DNA from: Sphingobacterium multivorum | GTDB taxonomy: Bacteria > Bacteroidota > Bacteroidia > Sphingobacteriales > Sphingobacteriaceae | Assembly (NCBI RefSeq): GCF_039511225.1 | Contig: NZ_CP154261.1 | Span: forward strand, 620,001 to 684,000 | Direction: 5' to 3' | DNA length: 64,000 nucleotides | Shown: positions 27,754 through 36,589 of the stretch, piece after piece | How the letters are laid out: every line of letters starts with the position of its first letter | How positions within the stretch are numbered: position 1 is the stretch's first letter | Notes under the pieces: model-generated | What the model was told of the DNA's origin: nothing | Database searches by the model: none | The model's input: only the letters and a program-made list of their open reading frames with translations | Position numbers and translations under genes: made by a program

Positions 27754-28407
27754 ATGAAAAATATTCTGATACTATTAGCAGCACTTTTTATTTTGGGCTC
27801 CTGCCAGGGACAGGGGCAGCAGGCAGAAAAAACTGATTTCTCGAAGTTGCCAGCAAAAAATACGGCAAGTTTGGATACAGCGACATTTGCGGCAGGTTGT
27901 TTTTGGTGTACTGAGGCACAATTTAAAGAGTTAAAGGGGGTTATACATGTTGTTTCAGGATATACTGGCGGATGGGCAGCAAATCCAAGTTATGCGCAGG
28001 TTTGTACCGGGAGTACAGGGCATGCGGAAGCAACCAATATTATTTTTGATCCAAAAGTGATCAGCTACGACAAATTATTGGAGGCCTTTTTTGTGGCACA
28101 TGATCCAACAGAGCTCAATCGCCAGGGGAATGATGTCGGCACCCAATATCGCTCAGCTATTTTTGTGCATAATAAAGAGCAGCTTGACAAGACGCAGTAT
28201 TATCTTTCGGCGTTAGAAAAAGAGCATGTTTTCAATAAACCTATTGTAACCGAAGTAGTTCCGGCAACAGTCTTTTATCCTGCAGAGGACTATCATCAAG
28301 ATTATTACAGATTAAATGGAAAAGAACCATACTGCCAATTGGTGATTAAACCGAAATTGGAAAAATTTAAACGTATCTTTTCCAAGGTGCTCAAAGAGGG
28401 ACAGTAA
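27754..28407 (+). CDS. msrA: Peptide-methionine (S)-S-oxide reductase, lipoprotein form
   Basis: Repairs oxidised methionine in proteins. The 217 residues begin with a lipoprotein signal (ILGSC, Cys at about 17) and a short Gln-rich linker, so the enzyme should sit in the envelope rather than the cytosol. The MsrA domain starts at ATFAAGCFWCTEAQF with the catalytic Cys, and GYTGG, GHAEA and YRSAIF follow. Its place directly after sod suggests a shared oxidative-stress role, though a terminator separates them. Confidence 0.94.
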   Translation: MKNILILLAALFILGSCQGQGQQAEKTDFSKLPAKNTASLDTATFAAGCFWCTEAQFKELKGVIHVVSGYTGGWAANPSYAQVCTGSTGHAEATNIIFDPKVISYDKLLEAFFVAHDPTELNRQGNDVGTQYRSAIFVHNKEQLDKTQYYLSALEKEHVFNKPIVTEVVPATVFYPAEDYHQDYYRLNGKEPYCQLVIKPKLEKFKRIFSKVLKEGQ

Positions 28408-28477
28408 CTTTGGGTATTCATAAAATTTGAGGTAATTTTACTTCTATTAACGCTATTTAGTATCATGCTAACAAGTT

Positions 28478-28540
28478 GAAACCATGGTTTCTCATACAAA
28501 TAATGGAATGAACAAACTTGATAGCTTTATGATTCATAAA
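28478..28540. promoter_or_regulatory. Two palindromes upstream of pruA
   Basis: A perfect 14-bp palindrome GAAACCATGGTTTC lies at 28478-28491 and a 7-1-7 inverted repeat TTTATGA-T-TCATAAA at 28526-28540, 36 to 98 bp before the pruA start. They are candidate operators; the regulator is unknown. Confidence 0.45.
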
Positions 28541-28575
28541 TAGCATTTTTTGGATGAATAATTAATAATTGTAAT

Positions 28576-30213
28576 ATGTCTAAAGGATTTTTTACAGTTC
28601 CTGTTCCTACCAATGAACCAGTGTACACTTACGCTGTCGGAACGAAAGAACGTAAATTGTTGAAAGCAGCAATTGATGAGGCACGTTCGAAACAAATCGA
28701 TATCCCAATGTATATTGGTGGTAAAGAAATCACTACTTCTAAAAAAGTAAACCTAGCTCCTCCACATGACCACCAACATATTTTAGGTCAATACAATCAA
28801 GGCGATAAATCTCACGTAACAGATGCAATCAATGCAGCTTTGGCGGCAAAAAAAGATTGGGAAAATCTTACTTGGGAGGATCGTGCTGCGATTTTCCTAA
28901 AAGCTGCTGAATTGATTTCGGGAAAATACCGTTATGAGTTGAATGCTGCTACAATGTTGGGGCAATCGAAGAACCCCTATCAGGCAGAAATTGATTCGGC
29001 ATGTGAGATTGTGGATTTCTTGCGTTTCAACGTACAGTACATGAGCGAAATCTATAAACAACAACCTCCTATATCAGGTAAAGGTGTTTGGAACCGTGTA
29101 GAACAACGCCCTCTTGAAGGTTTTGTATTTGCATTGACTCCATTCAATTTTACAGCTATTGCGGGTAATTTACCGTCGTGTGTTGCAATGATGGGTAATG
29201 TTGTTGTATGGAAGCCATCCAATACCCAAATCTATTCAGCAAATGTATTGATGAAAATTTTCCGTGAAGCTGGTCTTCCGGATGGTGTAATCAACTTGGT
29301 GTATGTTTCAGGTCCTGATGCAGGTGATGTGATTTTCCAACACCCAGATTTCGCTGGTATCCACTTCACAGGTTCAACAGGAGTATTCCAAGATATTTGG
29401 AAAACGATCGGTAACAATATCCACCGTTATAAAACATATCCACGTATTGTTGGTGAGACAGGTGGTAAGGATTTTATCGTTGTACATCCTTCGGCCGATT
29501 TAAAAGTAGCGAATACGGCTTTAGTTCGTGGCGCTTTTGAATACCAAGGCCAAAAATGTTCTGCTGCCTCACGTGCATATATTCCTAAATCATTGTGGCC
29601 AGCATTGAAAGAATCTATGACGAATGACGTAAAATCTTTTACAATCGGCGGAACAGAGGATTTCACGAACTTTTTCAATGCTGTCATTGATGAGAAGTCG
29701 TTTGATAAATTAGCGAAGTATATCGACAGAGCTAAAGAATCTACTGAAGCAGAAATTGTAGTTGGTGGTACATACGATAAATCTAAAGGATATTTCATTC
29801 ATCCCACAATCATTGAGGCTTCGAAACCAGATTACGAAACTATGGTTGAGGAATTGTTCGGACCCGTCTTGACCGTATATGTTTACGAGGATGCTGAGTT
29901 TGAGGAGACGTTAGCTATTGTTGATACAACATCTATTTACGCCTTGACAGGATCAATCATTGCGCAAGATCGCTATGCCATTAATTTAGCAACAGATAAA
30001 TTGAGACATGCTGCGGGTAACTTCTATGTGAATGATAAGTGTACAGGTGCTGTCGTAGGTCAACAACCGTTTGGTGGTGCTAGAGGTTCGGGTACAAACG
30101 ATAAAGCAGGATCAATGATCAATTTGCTTCGTTGGGTGTCTCCACGTACAATCAAAGAGACATTTAATCCAGATACAGATTATAGATATCCTTTCTTGGA
30201 AAAAGGAGAATAA
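28576..30213 (+). CDS. pruA: L-glutamate gamma-semialdehyde (1-pyrroline-5-carboxylate) dehydrogenase
   Basis: Oxidises P5C/glutamate semialdehyde to glutamate with NAD+, the second step of proline and late step of arginine catabolism. The 545 residues match the stand-alone P5CDH group. Features are TPFNFTAIAGNLP, the cofactor motif FTGSTGVF, catalytic Glu in GETGGKD, catalytic Cys in GQKCSAASR, and the C-terminal GGARGSGTNDKAG. No proline dehydrogenase is fused or adjacent. Confidence 0.96.
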   Translation: MSKGFFTVPVPTNEPVYTYAVGTKERKLLKAAIDEARSKQIDIPMYIGGKEITTSKKVNLAPPHDHQHILGQYNQGDKSHVTDAINAALAAKKDWENLTWEDRAAIFLKAAELISGKYRYELNAATMLGQSKNPYQAEIDSACEIVDFLRFNVQYMSEIYKQQPPISGKGVWNRVEQRPLEGFVFALTPFNFTAIAGNLPSCVAMMGNVVVWKPSNTQIYSANVLMKIFREAGLPDGVINLVYVSGPDAGDVIFQHPDFAGIHFTGSTGVFQDIWKTIGNNIHRYKTYPRIVGETGGKDFIVVHPSADLKVANTALVRGAFEYQGQKCSAASRAYIPKSLWPALKESMTNDVKSFTIGGTEDFTNFFNAVIDEKSFDKLAKYIDRAKESTEAEIVVGGTYDKSKGYFIHPTIIEASKPDYETMVEELFGPVLTVYVYEDAEFEETLAIVDTTSIYALTGSIIAQDRYAINLATDKLRHAAGNFYVNDKCTGAVVGQQPFGGARGSGTNDKAGSMINLLRWVSPRTIKETFNPDTDYRYPFLEKGE

Positions 30214-30245
30214 AGAAGCTAGCATAACAGCTTTGTTAAAATAGA

Positions 30246-30270
30246 AAAAGGCGCTTATAAAGCGCCTTTT
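30246..30270. terminator. Bidirectional terminator between pruA and the phosphoesterase
   Basis: An 11-bp stem (30246-30256 with 30260-30270) with a 3-nt loop and A/T runs at both ends lies between the two facing genes, whose stops are 57 bp apart. Confidence 0.88.
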
Positions 30271-31452
30271 CTATTTTTTAAATAATCCCAATTCTGTTCC
30301 GTCGTCTCTAGTCATCCGAATATTCAATGACTTGTTGTTCCCGGCTACATCGATGATGGTTCTTTTCCCTGCTTTTGGACCACCACCTATAAAAACAGGG
30401 TAATTGTGGTCTTTATCTGCTGGATAGTATCCATATTGATGTGTGTGGCCAGAGATCATGGCATCAATTTTATATTTCTGAAACAGGGGGTGGAAACATG
30501 CTCTGTTATCCAAGGTGCCGTGCCAGTCATCCGAATGAAAAATTGGAATATGGCTAATGACAACTGTATGTTGGGCACGTTTTCTTTCTTTGGACTGGAG
30601 AACCTGTTCCAGCCATCGGGTCTGTTCTTTTCTGTAGTTATCGTAATCAACTGTTCCGGCGTATACCTCATGATTGTCAGGCTTGTCTTCGCCACTGTCT
30701 AGCATGATCCAAAAAATAGGTCCTCTTTTAAAGGCTTGGTAATACTTGTTGTCCGGATAACCAAAGTATCTTTTGAAATGACGTGCGAAAGATCCCCTTG
30801 TCTCATGGTTTCCTCGATTCATAATGAATGGTTTGCTTGTCGCAAAAAATTCAATTGGCTTTAGCAATTTCTCTGTGATATCTTGCTGATTGGTGACATA
30901 ATGAAACGAGTCTCCATTCATCACAAAGAAATCGTAAGGCGAGATATCCTGATTTGGGATAAGGTCGCGGTAACTGCTTTTTTCCTCATGGACATCGTTG
31001 TATATGAGACAGCGAATCTGCTCCTGATTGCTATTGGCTAATTTAGCCTCGAAAATGGAGGTTTCTATTTCTTGACCGTACACAATTTTATAAGGATCGA
31101 ATTTTTGGACTTCCTTCGCCTTGATGCGATAGCGAAATGAGCGCGGCGCGTCCTCAATTGTAAAATGAAAAAAGTCAGTATTGGCGTTGATCATCCCATC
31201 TTCGGATTGGTAGATTTTTTTATGGACATTTCCCGCGTTATCGAGAATCTCGAGCCAAGCAAAAGCCTCTTTGCTCAAAATTGTAAAAATACTGACGCCT
31301 GTTTCCGTTTGATTCTGTAGATAGGCAGGTACGAGAAAACTGAACTCGCCTTCTGCCTCATTTGCTTCTTTTTCTTGCGCGACGCTTATATTCGGTAATG
31401 TAATCCCAGCCAGCGCCAGGACTTCTAAAAATCTTCTTCTGTTAAAATTCAT
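30271..31452 (-). CDS. Exported metallophosphoesterase (purple acid phosphatase-like)
   Basis: A 393-residue calcineurin-type phosphoesterase. The N-terminus NRRRFLEVLALAG is a Tat-type signal, so a folded metalloprotein is probably exported. A beta-sandwich-like N-terminal part (to about 140) precedes the catalytic domain with metal motifs YNDVHEE, NGDSF, NRGNHETRG, VISHIPIFH and SGHTHQYG. It may hydrolyse phosphomonoesters. It shares a strand with, and lies 19 bp downstream of, an EEP-family gene, so both could serve phosphate release outside the cell. Confidence 0.88.
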   Translation of the reverse strand: MNFNRRRFLEVLALAGITLPNISVAQEKEANEAEGEFSFLVPAYLQNQTETGVSIFTILSKEAFAWLEILDNAGNVHKKIYQSEDGMINANTDFFHFTIEDAPRSFRYRIKAKEVQKFDPYKIVYGQEIETSIFEAKLANSNQEQIRCLIYNDVHEEKSSYRDLIPNQDISPYDFFVMNGDSFHYVTNQQDITEKLLKPIEFFATSKPFIMNRGNHETRGSFARHFKRYFGYPDNKYYQAFKRGPIFWIMLDSGEDKPDNHEVYAGTVDYDNYRKEQTRWLEQVLQSKERKRAQHTVVISHIPIFHSDDWHGTLDNRACFHPLFQKYKIDAMISGHTHQYGYYPADKDHNYPVFIGGGPKAGKRTIIDVAGNNKSLNIRMTRDDGTELGLFKK

Positions 31453-31471
31453 ATTTAAAGGTCACAAGTAG

Positions 31472-32239
31472 TTATTTAATATTTATCTCGACATATAATG
31501 GACGATGATCACTAGCGTATTTCTCGTCCAGAATTCGATGGTTAGAAAACTTTGCGGCAACAGTTTTATTGATCATGATATAATCAATTTCAGTAGTGGG
31601 TTTATCTTGAGGAAACGTAAATCCATTGGCAATACTGCTTTTTGTGAATATTTTGCTAAGTTCAATAATCGCTGGATCATTGGGCTCGGAGTTCAAATCA
31701 CCGACAAGGATGGTGGGTAACTTTTCGTTTTTGAAACGATTGGTAATGAATTTTGCCTGTTCGATTTTGTTTTTGTCTTTCAGGTCAAGGTGTGTATTAG
31801 CAAATAAGAGTTTTCTTTTGTGTAGTGTGACTTCGATTACCGATAGACTTCGTGTTTCGCTTTCCACTGGGGAGGGTAGAACGTGTTTTTCGACACGTTC
31901 AATTGGATTTTTTGATAAGATGGCGGTGCCATATTCACCTTTATCCAGGTCTATTCCTTTGGAAAATATATAGTGCATACCTGTTAATTCGGCTAATTTC
32001 TTGGCTTGATTTTCAAAATATGATCTACCGAGATTAACATCGATTTCCTGAAGCCCTACGAGGTCAGCTTTTGAATTTTTAATAATTTTGGCAATCGTGT
32101 CAAGGTTAATAATAGATTCTTTTTCAGTCGGTGGGTTTCCATGGTGGATATTGAAGGAGAGTACGCGTATCGTTTGTGCATGTAGATGGAATACTGGCCC
32201 TAGCAGTATTAAAAGAAATAGAATTAGTTTACGATTCAT
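31472..32239 (-). CDS. Exported endonuclease/exonuclease/phosphatase family hydrolase
   Basis: A 255-residue EEP-fold enzyme with a signal peptide (about residues 1-21, ending LHAQ). Motifs in order are VLSFNIHHG, LQEIDVN (metal Glu), NTHLDL, GDLNSEPND, IDYIMI and SDHRPLY (catalytic Asp-His). It may act on nucleic acids, inositol phosphates or sphingomyelin-like lipids; the family does not tell which. It is first in an operon with the metallophosphoesterase. Confidence 0.88.
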   Translation of the reverse strand: MNRKLILFLLILLGPVFHLHAQTIRVLSFNIHHGNPPTEKESIINLDTIAKIIKNSKADLVGLQEIDVNLGRSYFENQAKKLAELTGMHYIFSKGIDLDKGEYGTAILSKNPIERVEKHVLPSPVESETRSLSVIEVTLHKRKLLFANTHLDLKDKNKIEQAKFITNRFKNEKLPTILVGDLNSEPNDPAIIELSKIFTKSSIANGFTFPQDKPTTEIDYIMINKTVAAKFSNHRILDEKYASDHRPLYVEINIK

Positions 32240-32372
32240 TGTTTATATTAAGTTTAGCATTTGGATTTCAGACGTTTTTAGTTCGCCTTGCTAAAATTAA
32301 TAAAATCTATTAGTACAAATTGAAAACTTTGGACATGTAACAAAATAATCATCTAAGCACTTGAACTTTCGC

Positions 32373-32402
32373 AAAAAAAAAGCCATCCTAAACAGGATGG
32401 CT
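32373..32402 (-). terminator. Terminator after recA
   Basis: A 9-bp stem (32381-32389 with 32394-32402, loop aaac) followed on the minus strand by a T run (A run 32373-32381 on +) ends the recA transcript. Confidence 0.85.
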
Positions 32403-32430
32403 ACCTACATTATACTAATTTTTACAGCAA

Positions 32431-33456
32431 CTAGTCTTCGTTTTCTTCGATGTTAAGCATTGGATCTTCTCCTGTCACTTCAGCGCGGATTTTAGCTTCA
32501 AGTTCGTCCATTAAATCGGGATTGTCGAATAATAAGGCTTTAACAGCATCTCGACCTTGTCCTAATTTGGTCTCACCATAGCTAAACCAAGAGCCTGCTT
32601 TTTTGATAATACCATATTCAACACCGAGATCAATAATTTCACCTACTTTAGAGATACCTTCACCAAAGATGATATCAAATTCCGCTATGCGGAACGGAGG
32701 GGCTACTTTATTTTTTACAATCTTCACTTTTACGCGGTTACCCGATACTTCATCAGAATCTTTGATTTGTGATGTACGACGGATATCTAAACGTACAGAA
32801 GCGTAGAATTTTAAGGCATTACCACCAGTTGTTGTTTCTGGGTTACCAAACATGACACCAATTTTTTCACGCAATTGGTTGATGAAAATACAACAACAGT
32901 TTGTTTTTGAAATTGTACCTGTTAACTTACGTAAAGCCTGAGACATCAAACGAGCTTGAAGCCCCATTTTAGAATCGCCCATTTCGCCTTCGATCTCGCC
33001 TTTTGGTACCAAAGCCGCAACGGAGTCAATGACAATAACGTCGATTGCACCAGAACGGATTAGGTTATCAGCAATTTCTAAACCTTGCTCACCATTATCT
33101 GGTTGAGAAATCAATAAATTTTCTACATCTACGCCTAATTTTTGAGCGTAATATTTATCAAAAGCATGCTCAGCATCAATGATTGCTGCAATACCGCCTT
33201 TTTTTTGTGCCTCTGCAACAATGTGAGTTGCTAAGGTAGTTTTACCTGAAGATTCAGGTCCGTATATTTCAATGATACGGCCCTTTGGTACACCGCCAAT
33301 GCCTAAGGCGATATCCAAGCCTAGAGATCCTGTCGAAATAGCTTCGATCGGCTCAACAGCAGTATCCCCTAACTTCATAATTGAACCTTTTCCAAAGTTC
33401 TTTTCCAATTTATCTAACGTCAGCTGTAAAGCTTTTAGTTTATCTGTGTTGCTCAT
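32431..33456 (-). CDS. recA: Recombinase RecA
   Basis: Strand-exchange protein for homologous recombination and SOS control. The 341 residues have Walker [10 protein letters not shown] (about 71-79), Walker [11 protein letters not shown], the L1/L2 loop regions with [15 protein letters not shown], and [14 protein letters not shown]. The C-terminal tail is short and acidic, as usual. It has its own promoter (33476-33506) and I see no LexA-type box there. It lies next to nth, another DNA-repair gene on the same strand. Confidence 0.97.
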   Translation of the reverse strand: MSNTDKLKALQLTLDKLEKNFGKGSIMKLGDTAVEPIEAISTGSLGLDIALGIGGVPKGRIIEIYGPESSGKTTLATHIVAEAQKKGGIAAIIDAEHAFDKYYAQKLGVDVENLLISQPDNGEQGLEIADNLIRSGAIDVIVIDSVAALVPKGEIEGEMGDSKMGLQARLMSQALRKLTGTISKTNCCCIFINQLREKIGVMFGNPETTTGGNALKFYASVRLDIRRTSQIKDSDEVSGNRVKVKIVKNKVAPPFRIAEFDIIFGEGISKVGEIIDLGVEYGIIKKAGSWFSYGETKLGQGRDAVKALLFDNPDLMDELEAKIRAEVTGEDPMLNIEENED

Positions 33457-33475
33457 ATTTTTAGTATATATTTCT

Positions 33476-33506
33476 CAAAATTAAAAATTAAAAATCATAA
33501 ACCAAA
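33476..33506 (-). promoter_or_regulatory. recA promoter
   Basis: On the minus strand TTTG (33503-33506) lies 19 bp upstream of TAATTTTG (33476-33483), matching the Bacteroidota -33/-7 consensus. The -7 element ends 20 bp before the start codon. Confidence 0.7.
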
Positions 33507-33523
33507 TATTTTCACTAAAAAAA

Positions 33524-34201
33524 TTAGTTTTTTGTTTCTGATATAGCTGAAACACTTTTTATATGGTGATTTTTTTCAAAGTATTTGCACATATAAGTGA
33601 TCGGACATTTCTCACACATTGGTTTTCGGGCCAGACATATGTAACGTCCGTGTAAGATCAGCCAATGATGAGCAATGGCAATTGTATCTTTGGGTAGATT
33701 TTTTACCAACTGTTTTTCTACAGCCAATGGCGTTGTCGCACGATAGGTTAGCCCAAGACGATTTGCAACACGGAAAACATGGGTATCTACGGCCATCGCC
33801 GGATTATGATAAACAACAGAGGAAATGACATTAGCAGTTTTTCGACCTACACCCGGAAGTTTCACAAGATCCTCAATTTTTTCGGGTACAATGTTGTTGA
33901 ACTTTTCAATCAGTAGTTGAGCCATTCCAACAAGGTGTTTGGCCTTGTTATTTGGATAGCTTACGGATCGTATATAGCTAAACACCTCGTCTACACTAGA
34001 AGCTGCCAAACTGTGTGCATCGGGGTAGCGTTCAAACAATTTGGGCGTGACTTGGTTGATCCTTTTATCTGTACATTGTGCAGATAAAATAACAGCGACC
34101 AGTAATTCAAACGGATTACTATAGTTGAGTTCTGTCTGTGCGTCAGGACTATTTTTGGAGAAATAATCTACGAAAGCCTTGTATCGTTCTTGTTTTAACA
34201 T
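33524..34201 (-). CDS. nth: Endonuclease III (DNA glycosylase/AP lyase)
   Basis: Removes oxidised pyrimidines and cleaves abasic sites. I chose the ATG at 34201 (225 residues), because alignment in mind with known Nth puts the N-terminus at MLKQERYK; an ATG at 34231 would add ten residues. Features are LLSAQ-type helix AVILSAQCTD, the helix-hairpin-helix LPGVGRKTANVI with catalytic Lys, VDTHVFR with catalytic Asp, and the 4Fe-4S ligands spaced C-X6-C-X2-C-X5-C. Confidence 0.95.
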   Translation of the reverse strand: MLKQERYKAFVDYFSKNSPDAQTELNYSNPFELLVAVILSAQCTDKRINQVTPKLFERYPDAHSLAASSVDEVFSYIRSVSYPNNKAKHLVGMAQLLIEKFNNIVPEKIEDLVKLPGVGRKTANVISSVVYHNPAMAVDTHVFRVANRLGLTYRATTPLAVEKQLVKNLPKDTIAIAHHWLILHGRYICLARKPMCEKCPITYMCKYFEKNHHIKSVSAISETKN

Positions 34202-34350
34202 CGGTTCAAAACTAGCCAAAATTTCCATCAAAAAAGAAATTTTGAAACCTACTACATGGTGAATACTCTGATTTTAATGTGCAAAATAGAAGGCAAGTCT
34301 CAACAGTTTTGGATCATAGATAAATCAAGACGATATTAAGGTTAAAAAAT

Positions 34351-34377
34351 AAGGCCTAATCTGGAAGATTAGGCCTT
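34351..34377 (-). terminator. Terminator overlapping the end of a small gene
   Basis: A 12-bp stem (34351-34362 with 34366-34377, loop gga) is followed on the minus strand by a T run. It contains the stop codon and last codons of the small gene at 34369-34566. Confidence 0.85.
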
Positions 34378-34566
34378 TCTTTTTTCCAGTTGTTTCGAAT
34401 ATGCCAGGATATTCTCTACACTTCTTTTGCTTGGATGAAGCAACATTTTTGGTAATTGAAGTTTCAATTCATTTTCTATGTCCTCGTCTGTCATTACCTT
34501 CTCGTTTTGGGTTAGCAAATTTTGAACTTCGTTTTCTGATTGGGTAAAGTTTTCTACCATAAGCAT
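34369..34566 (-). CDS. Small hypothetical protein
   Basis: A 65-residue soluble, acidic, probably helical protein with DEDIENELKLQLPKMLLHPSK in the middle and a basic tail. No family is recognised. The reading frame runs into its own intrinsic terminator, which supports that it is transcribed. A second ATG two codons in is an alternative start. Confidence 0.6.
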   Translation of the reverse strand: MLMVENFTQSENEVQNLLTQNEKVMTDEDIENELKLQLPKMLLHPSKRSVENILAYSKQLEKRKA

Positions 34567-34640
34567 CTGTTGTTTTGTCTCTGTAAGTTAAATAATTAAA
34601 CGGACAAAAGATAGTTTTGGTATAAAAAACGAGAAAATAT

Positions 34641-36266
34641 TTATTTTTTCTTTTTGTTGGTATATTCTTCTGCTTTTATAATGGCGTTATAGGCATTGAC
34701 AATTCCTCCGGTGACCGAGATGTCCGCTAACCGAACTGTTTTGGTGGCATCTTCACCAACCTTTATCTGTACCAGTTGGTTCGGCTTTTCTACCGATTCC
34801 ATAATAATCTGTTTGGTTTCCACCGCGCTCAAATTGGGATAATAAGATCGAATCATTGCCGCCAGACCAGCGACAACGGGCGCAGCCATACTCGTGCCCT
34901 GTTCTTCTTTATACTTGGAACCTGGTACCGTTGAGTTGATGTGGACGCCAGGAGCAAAAACATCGACCGTTTTTTTACCATAATTGGAAAAATCGGCTAA
35001 TAGTTCATTGTCCAAATGAAGACCGGTTGCGCCTACGGTGATCCATGCATTGGCAACTCCGGTGGTATCACCTTTTCCATCCGTATAATACTTCATTGGA
35101 AAATTAGGTTCTATATCGTTATCTTCACTGTCATTTCCTGCAGCATGAACCATCAATACATCTTTGGATTCAGCATATCTGATGGCATCGTCTACGGCCT
35201 GCTTATTATGGGCATAACTTTTCCCAAAGCTCATGTTCAGTACTTTGGCTCCGTTGTCTGCAGCGTAGCGAATAGCATTTGCGACGTCCTTGTCACGCTC
35301 ATCACCATCAGGGACGAGTCTAACCGTGAGTATTTTAACGTTATCCGCTACTCCATTGATACCGATATTATTATTGCGTTTTGCACCGATAATTCCTGCG
35401 ACATGGCTGCCATGTAATGCATCTGGCCCCTTTACGTCCGCGTTGCCATAATGGCGCTCTGAAGCATCTTCATAATTATCGCCAACAATAGGTCGAGAAT
35501 CGTATGCTTTGTTTAAATGATAATCAACTTGATTGTTGAAATATTTTGCACCTTCGGTGATATCATCAAAAAATTTGGCAAAGCCGCCGTTGTGGATTTC
35601 ATCCTTTGCATAGCCTAGTGCGATGCGTTGGGTATTTGTGGTCGCTTTGAAATTGTCTATGTCCTCCTGTGTGATATCCTCGGGCTTTTTACCTATTTCA
35701 CGTACCACAGCGTCTATGTTGCGTTTGAGCGCATCGTACGAAAATTGACCCATCTTAGCTTCTTCTAGCTTGTTTTTATATTTGGCAAGCATTTTTTGAT
35801 AACTAGCGAAAGCTTTTCGACCAGCGTCATTGAGTTCTGTTGCCGCTGTGATGTTTGCAAACTTTTCGTCCAGTATCCTAAGCTGTCTTGTCAGTTCAAG
35901 GTTGTCGAACTGAACATCTTCTCCATTGGCGTTTCCAATAAAGTTCCAGCCATATTTATCATTGATATAGCCATTGCCATCATTATCTATACCATTTGCA
36001 AGACTATCCTTCACATTGATCCACACGACATCTTTGAGATCCTCGTGATAAACATCCACACCTCCATCCAATACGCCAACGATGACTGGAGTGGATTTTC
36101 TCCCTTTCAATAAAGTTTTATACGTTTTTTCGGTACTGATTCCCATCACCCCATCCGTTTTATAATCCAAATTAAACCAATTTGCTGGAATGGTATCCGA
36201 TTGTCCGAAAGAGATAAGTGGCAATGAGCCTAAAGCAATTAGATATAGTGATTTTTTTAAATTCAT
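34641..36266 (-). CDS. Secreted S8 family serine protease with a large insertion
   Basis: A subtilisin-type protease of about 541 residues from the ATG at 36266, where a clean signal peptide begins (MNLKKSLYLIALGSLPLISFG); an ATG at 36311 would place 15 residues before it. The triad is Asp in VLDGGVD (67), His in HGSHVAG (285) and Ser in GTSMAAP (459). The Asp-His gap of about 218 residues is far larger than in subtilisin (about 30) and holds a Lys/Glu-rich helical insertion. No propeptide domain or C-terminal sorting domain is evident. Confidence 0.93.
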   Translation of the reverse strand: MNLKKSLYLIALGSLPLISFGQSDTIPANWFNLDYKTDGVMGISTEKTYKTLLKGRKSTPVIVGVLDGGVDVYHEDLKDVVWINVKDSLANGIDNDGNGYINDKYGWNFIGNANGEDVQFDNLELTRQLRILDEKFANITAATELNDAGRKAFASYQKMLAKYKNKLEEAKMGQFSYDALKRNIDAVVREIGKKPEDITQEDIDNFKATTNTQRIALGYAKDEIHNGGFAKFFDDITEGAKYFNNQVDYHLNKAYDSRPIVGDNYEDASERHYGNADVKGPDALHGSHVAGIIGAKRNNNIGINGVADNVKILTVRLVPDGDERDKDVANAIRYAADNGAKVLNMSFGKSYAHNKQAVDDAIRYAESKDVLMVHAAGNDSEDNDIEPNFPMKYYTDGKGDTTGVANAWITVGATGLHLDNELLADFSNYGKKTVDVFAPGVHINSTVPGSKYKEEQGTSMAAPVVAGLAAMIRSYYPNLSAVETKQIIMESVEKPNQLVQIKVGEDATKTVRLADISVTGGIVNAYNAIIKAEEYTNKKKK

Positions 36267-36589
36267 ATGTAAATAATTCTTAATGAAGTGTCTGCTTTCA
36301 ATGATTGCCATGAACGCATTCCATCCGGTTATTCTCTCCTGTGTGTTTTAAATTTTTTTCAAGAGCGTGCCTATTCATTTATTCCTAACTATAGCAGAAT
36401 AGCAAAGATAATGCTAATGCTTCTTCTGAACTGTTAATTTTTATTAAAAGTAGTTATAATCCATATCTCTTATTAAACTGTTGACGAAATATCTTAAATT
36501 CAAATCTTTCTAGGAGGCTCCTGTTTTATGGGATGGTCCGGATAGCAGAATGAGAAAGCGTTTATATTAAATAGCGAATAAGAAAGCGA

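Noticed and set aside
33457-33523. LexA (SOS) box upstream of recA
   Set aside because: No inverted repeat of the known LexA types is present; only the basic promoter is seen.
35016-35417. 133-codon ORF antisense to the S8 protease
   Set aside because: Shadow of the protease reading frame; its opposite strand carries the catalytic motifs.
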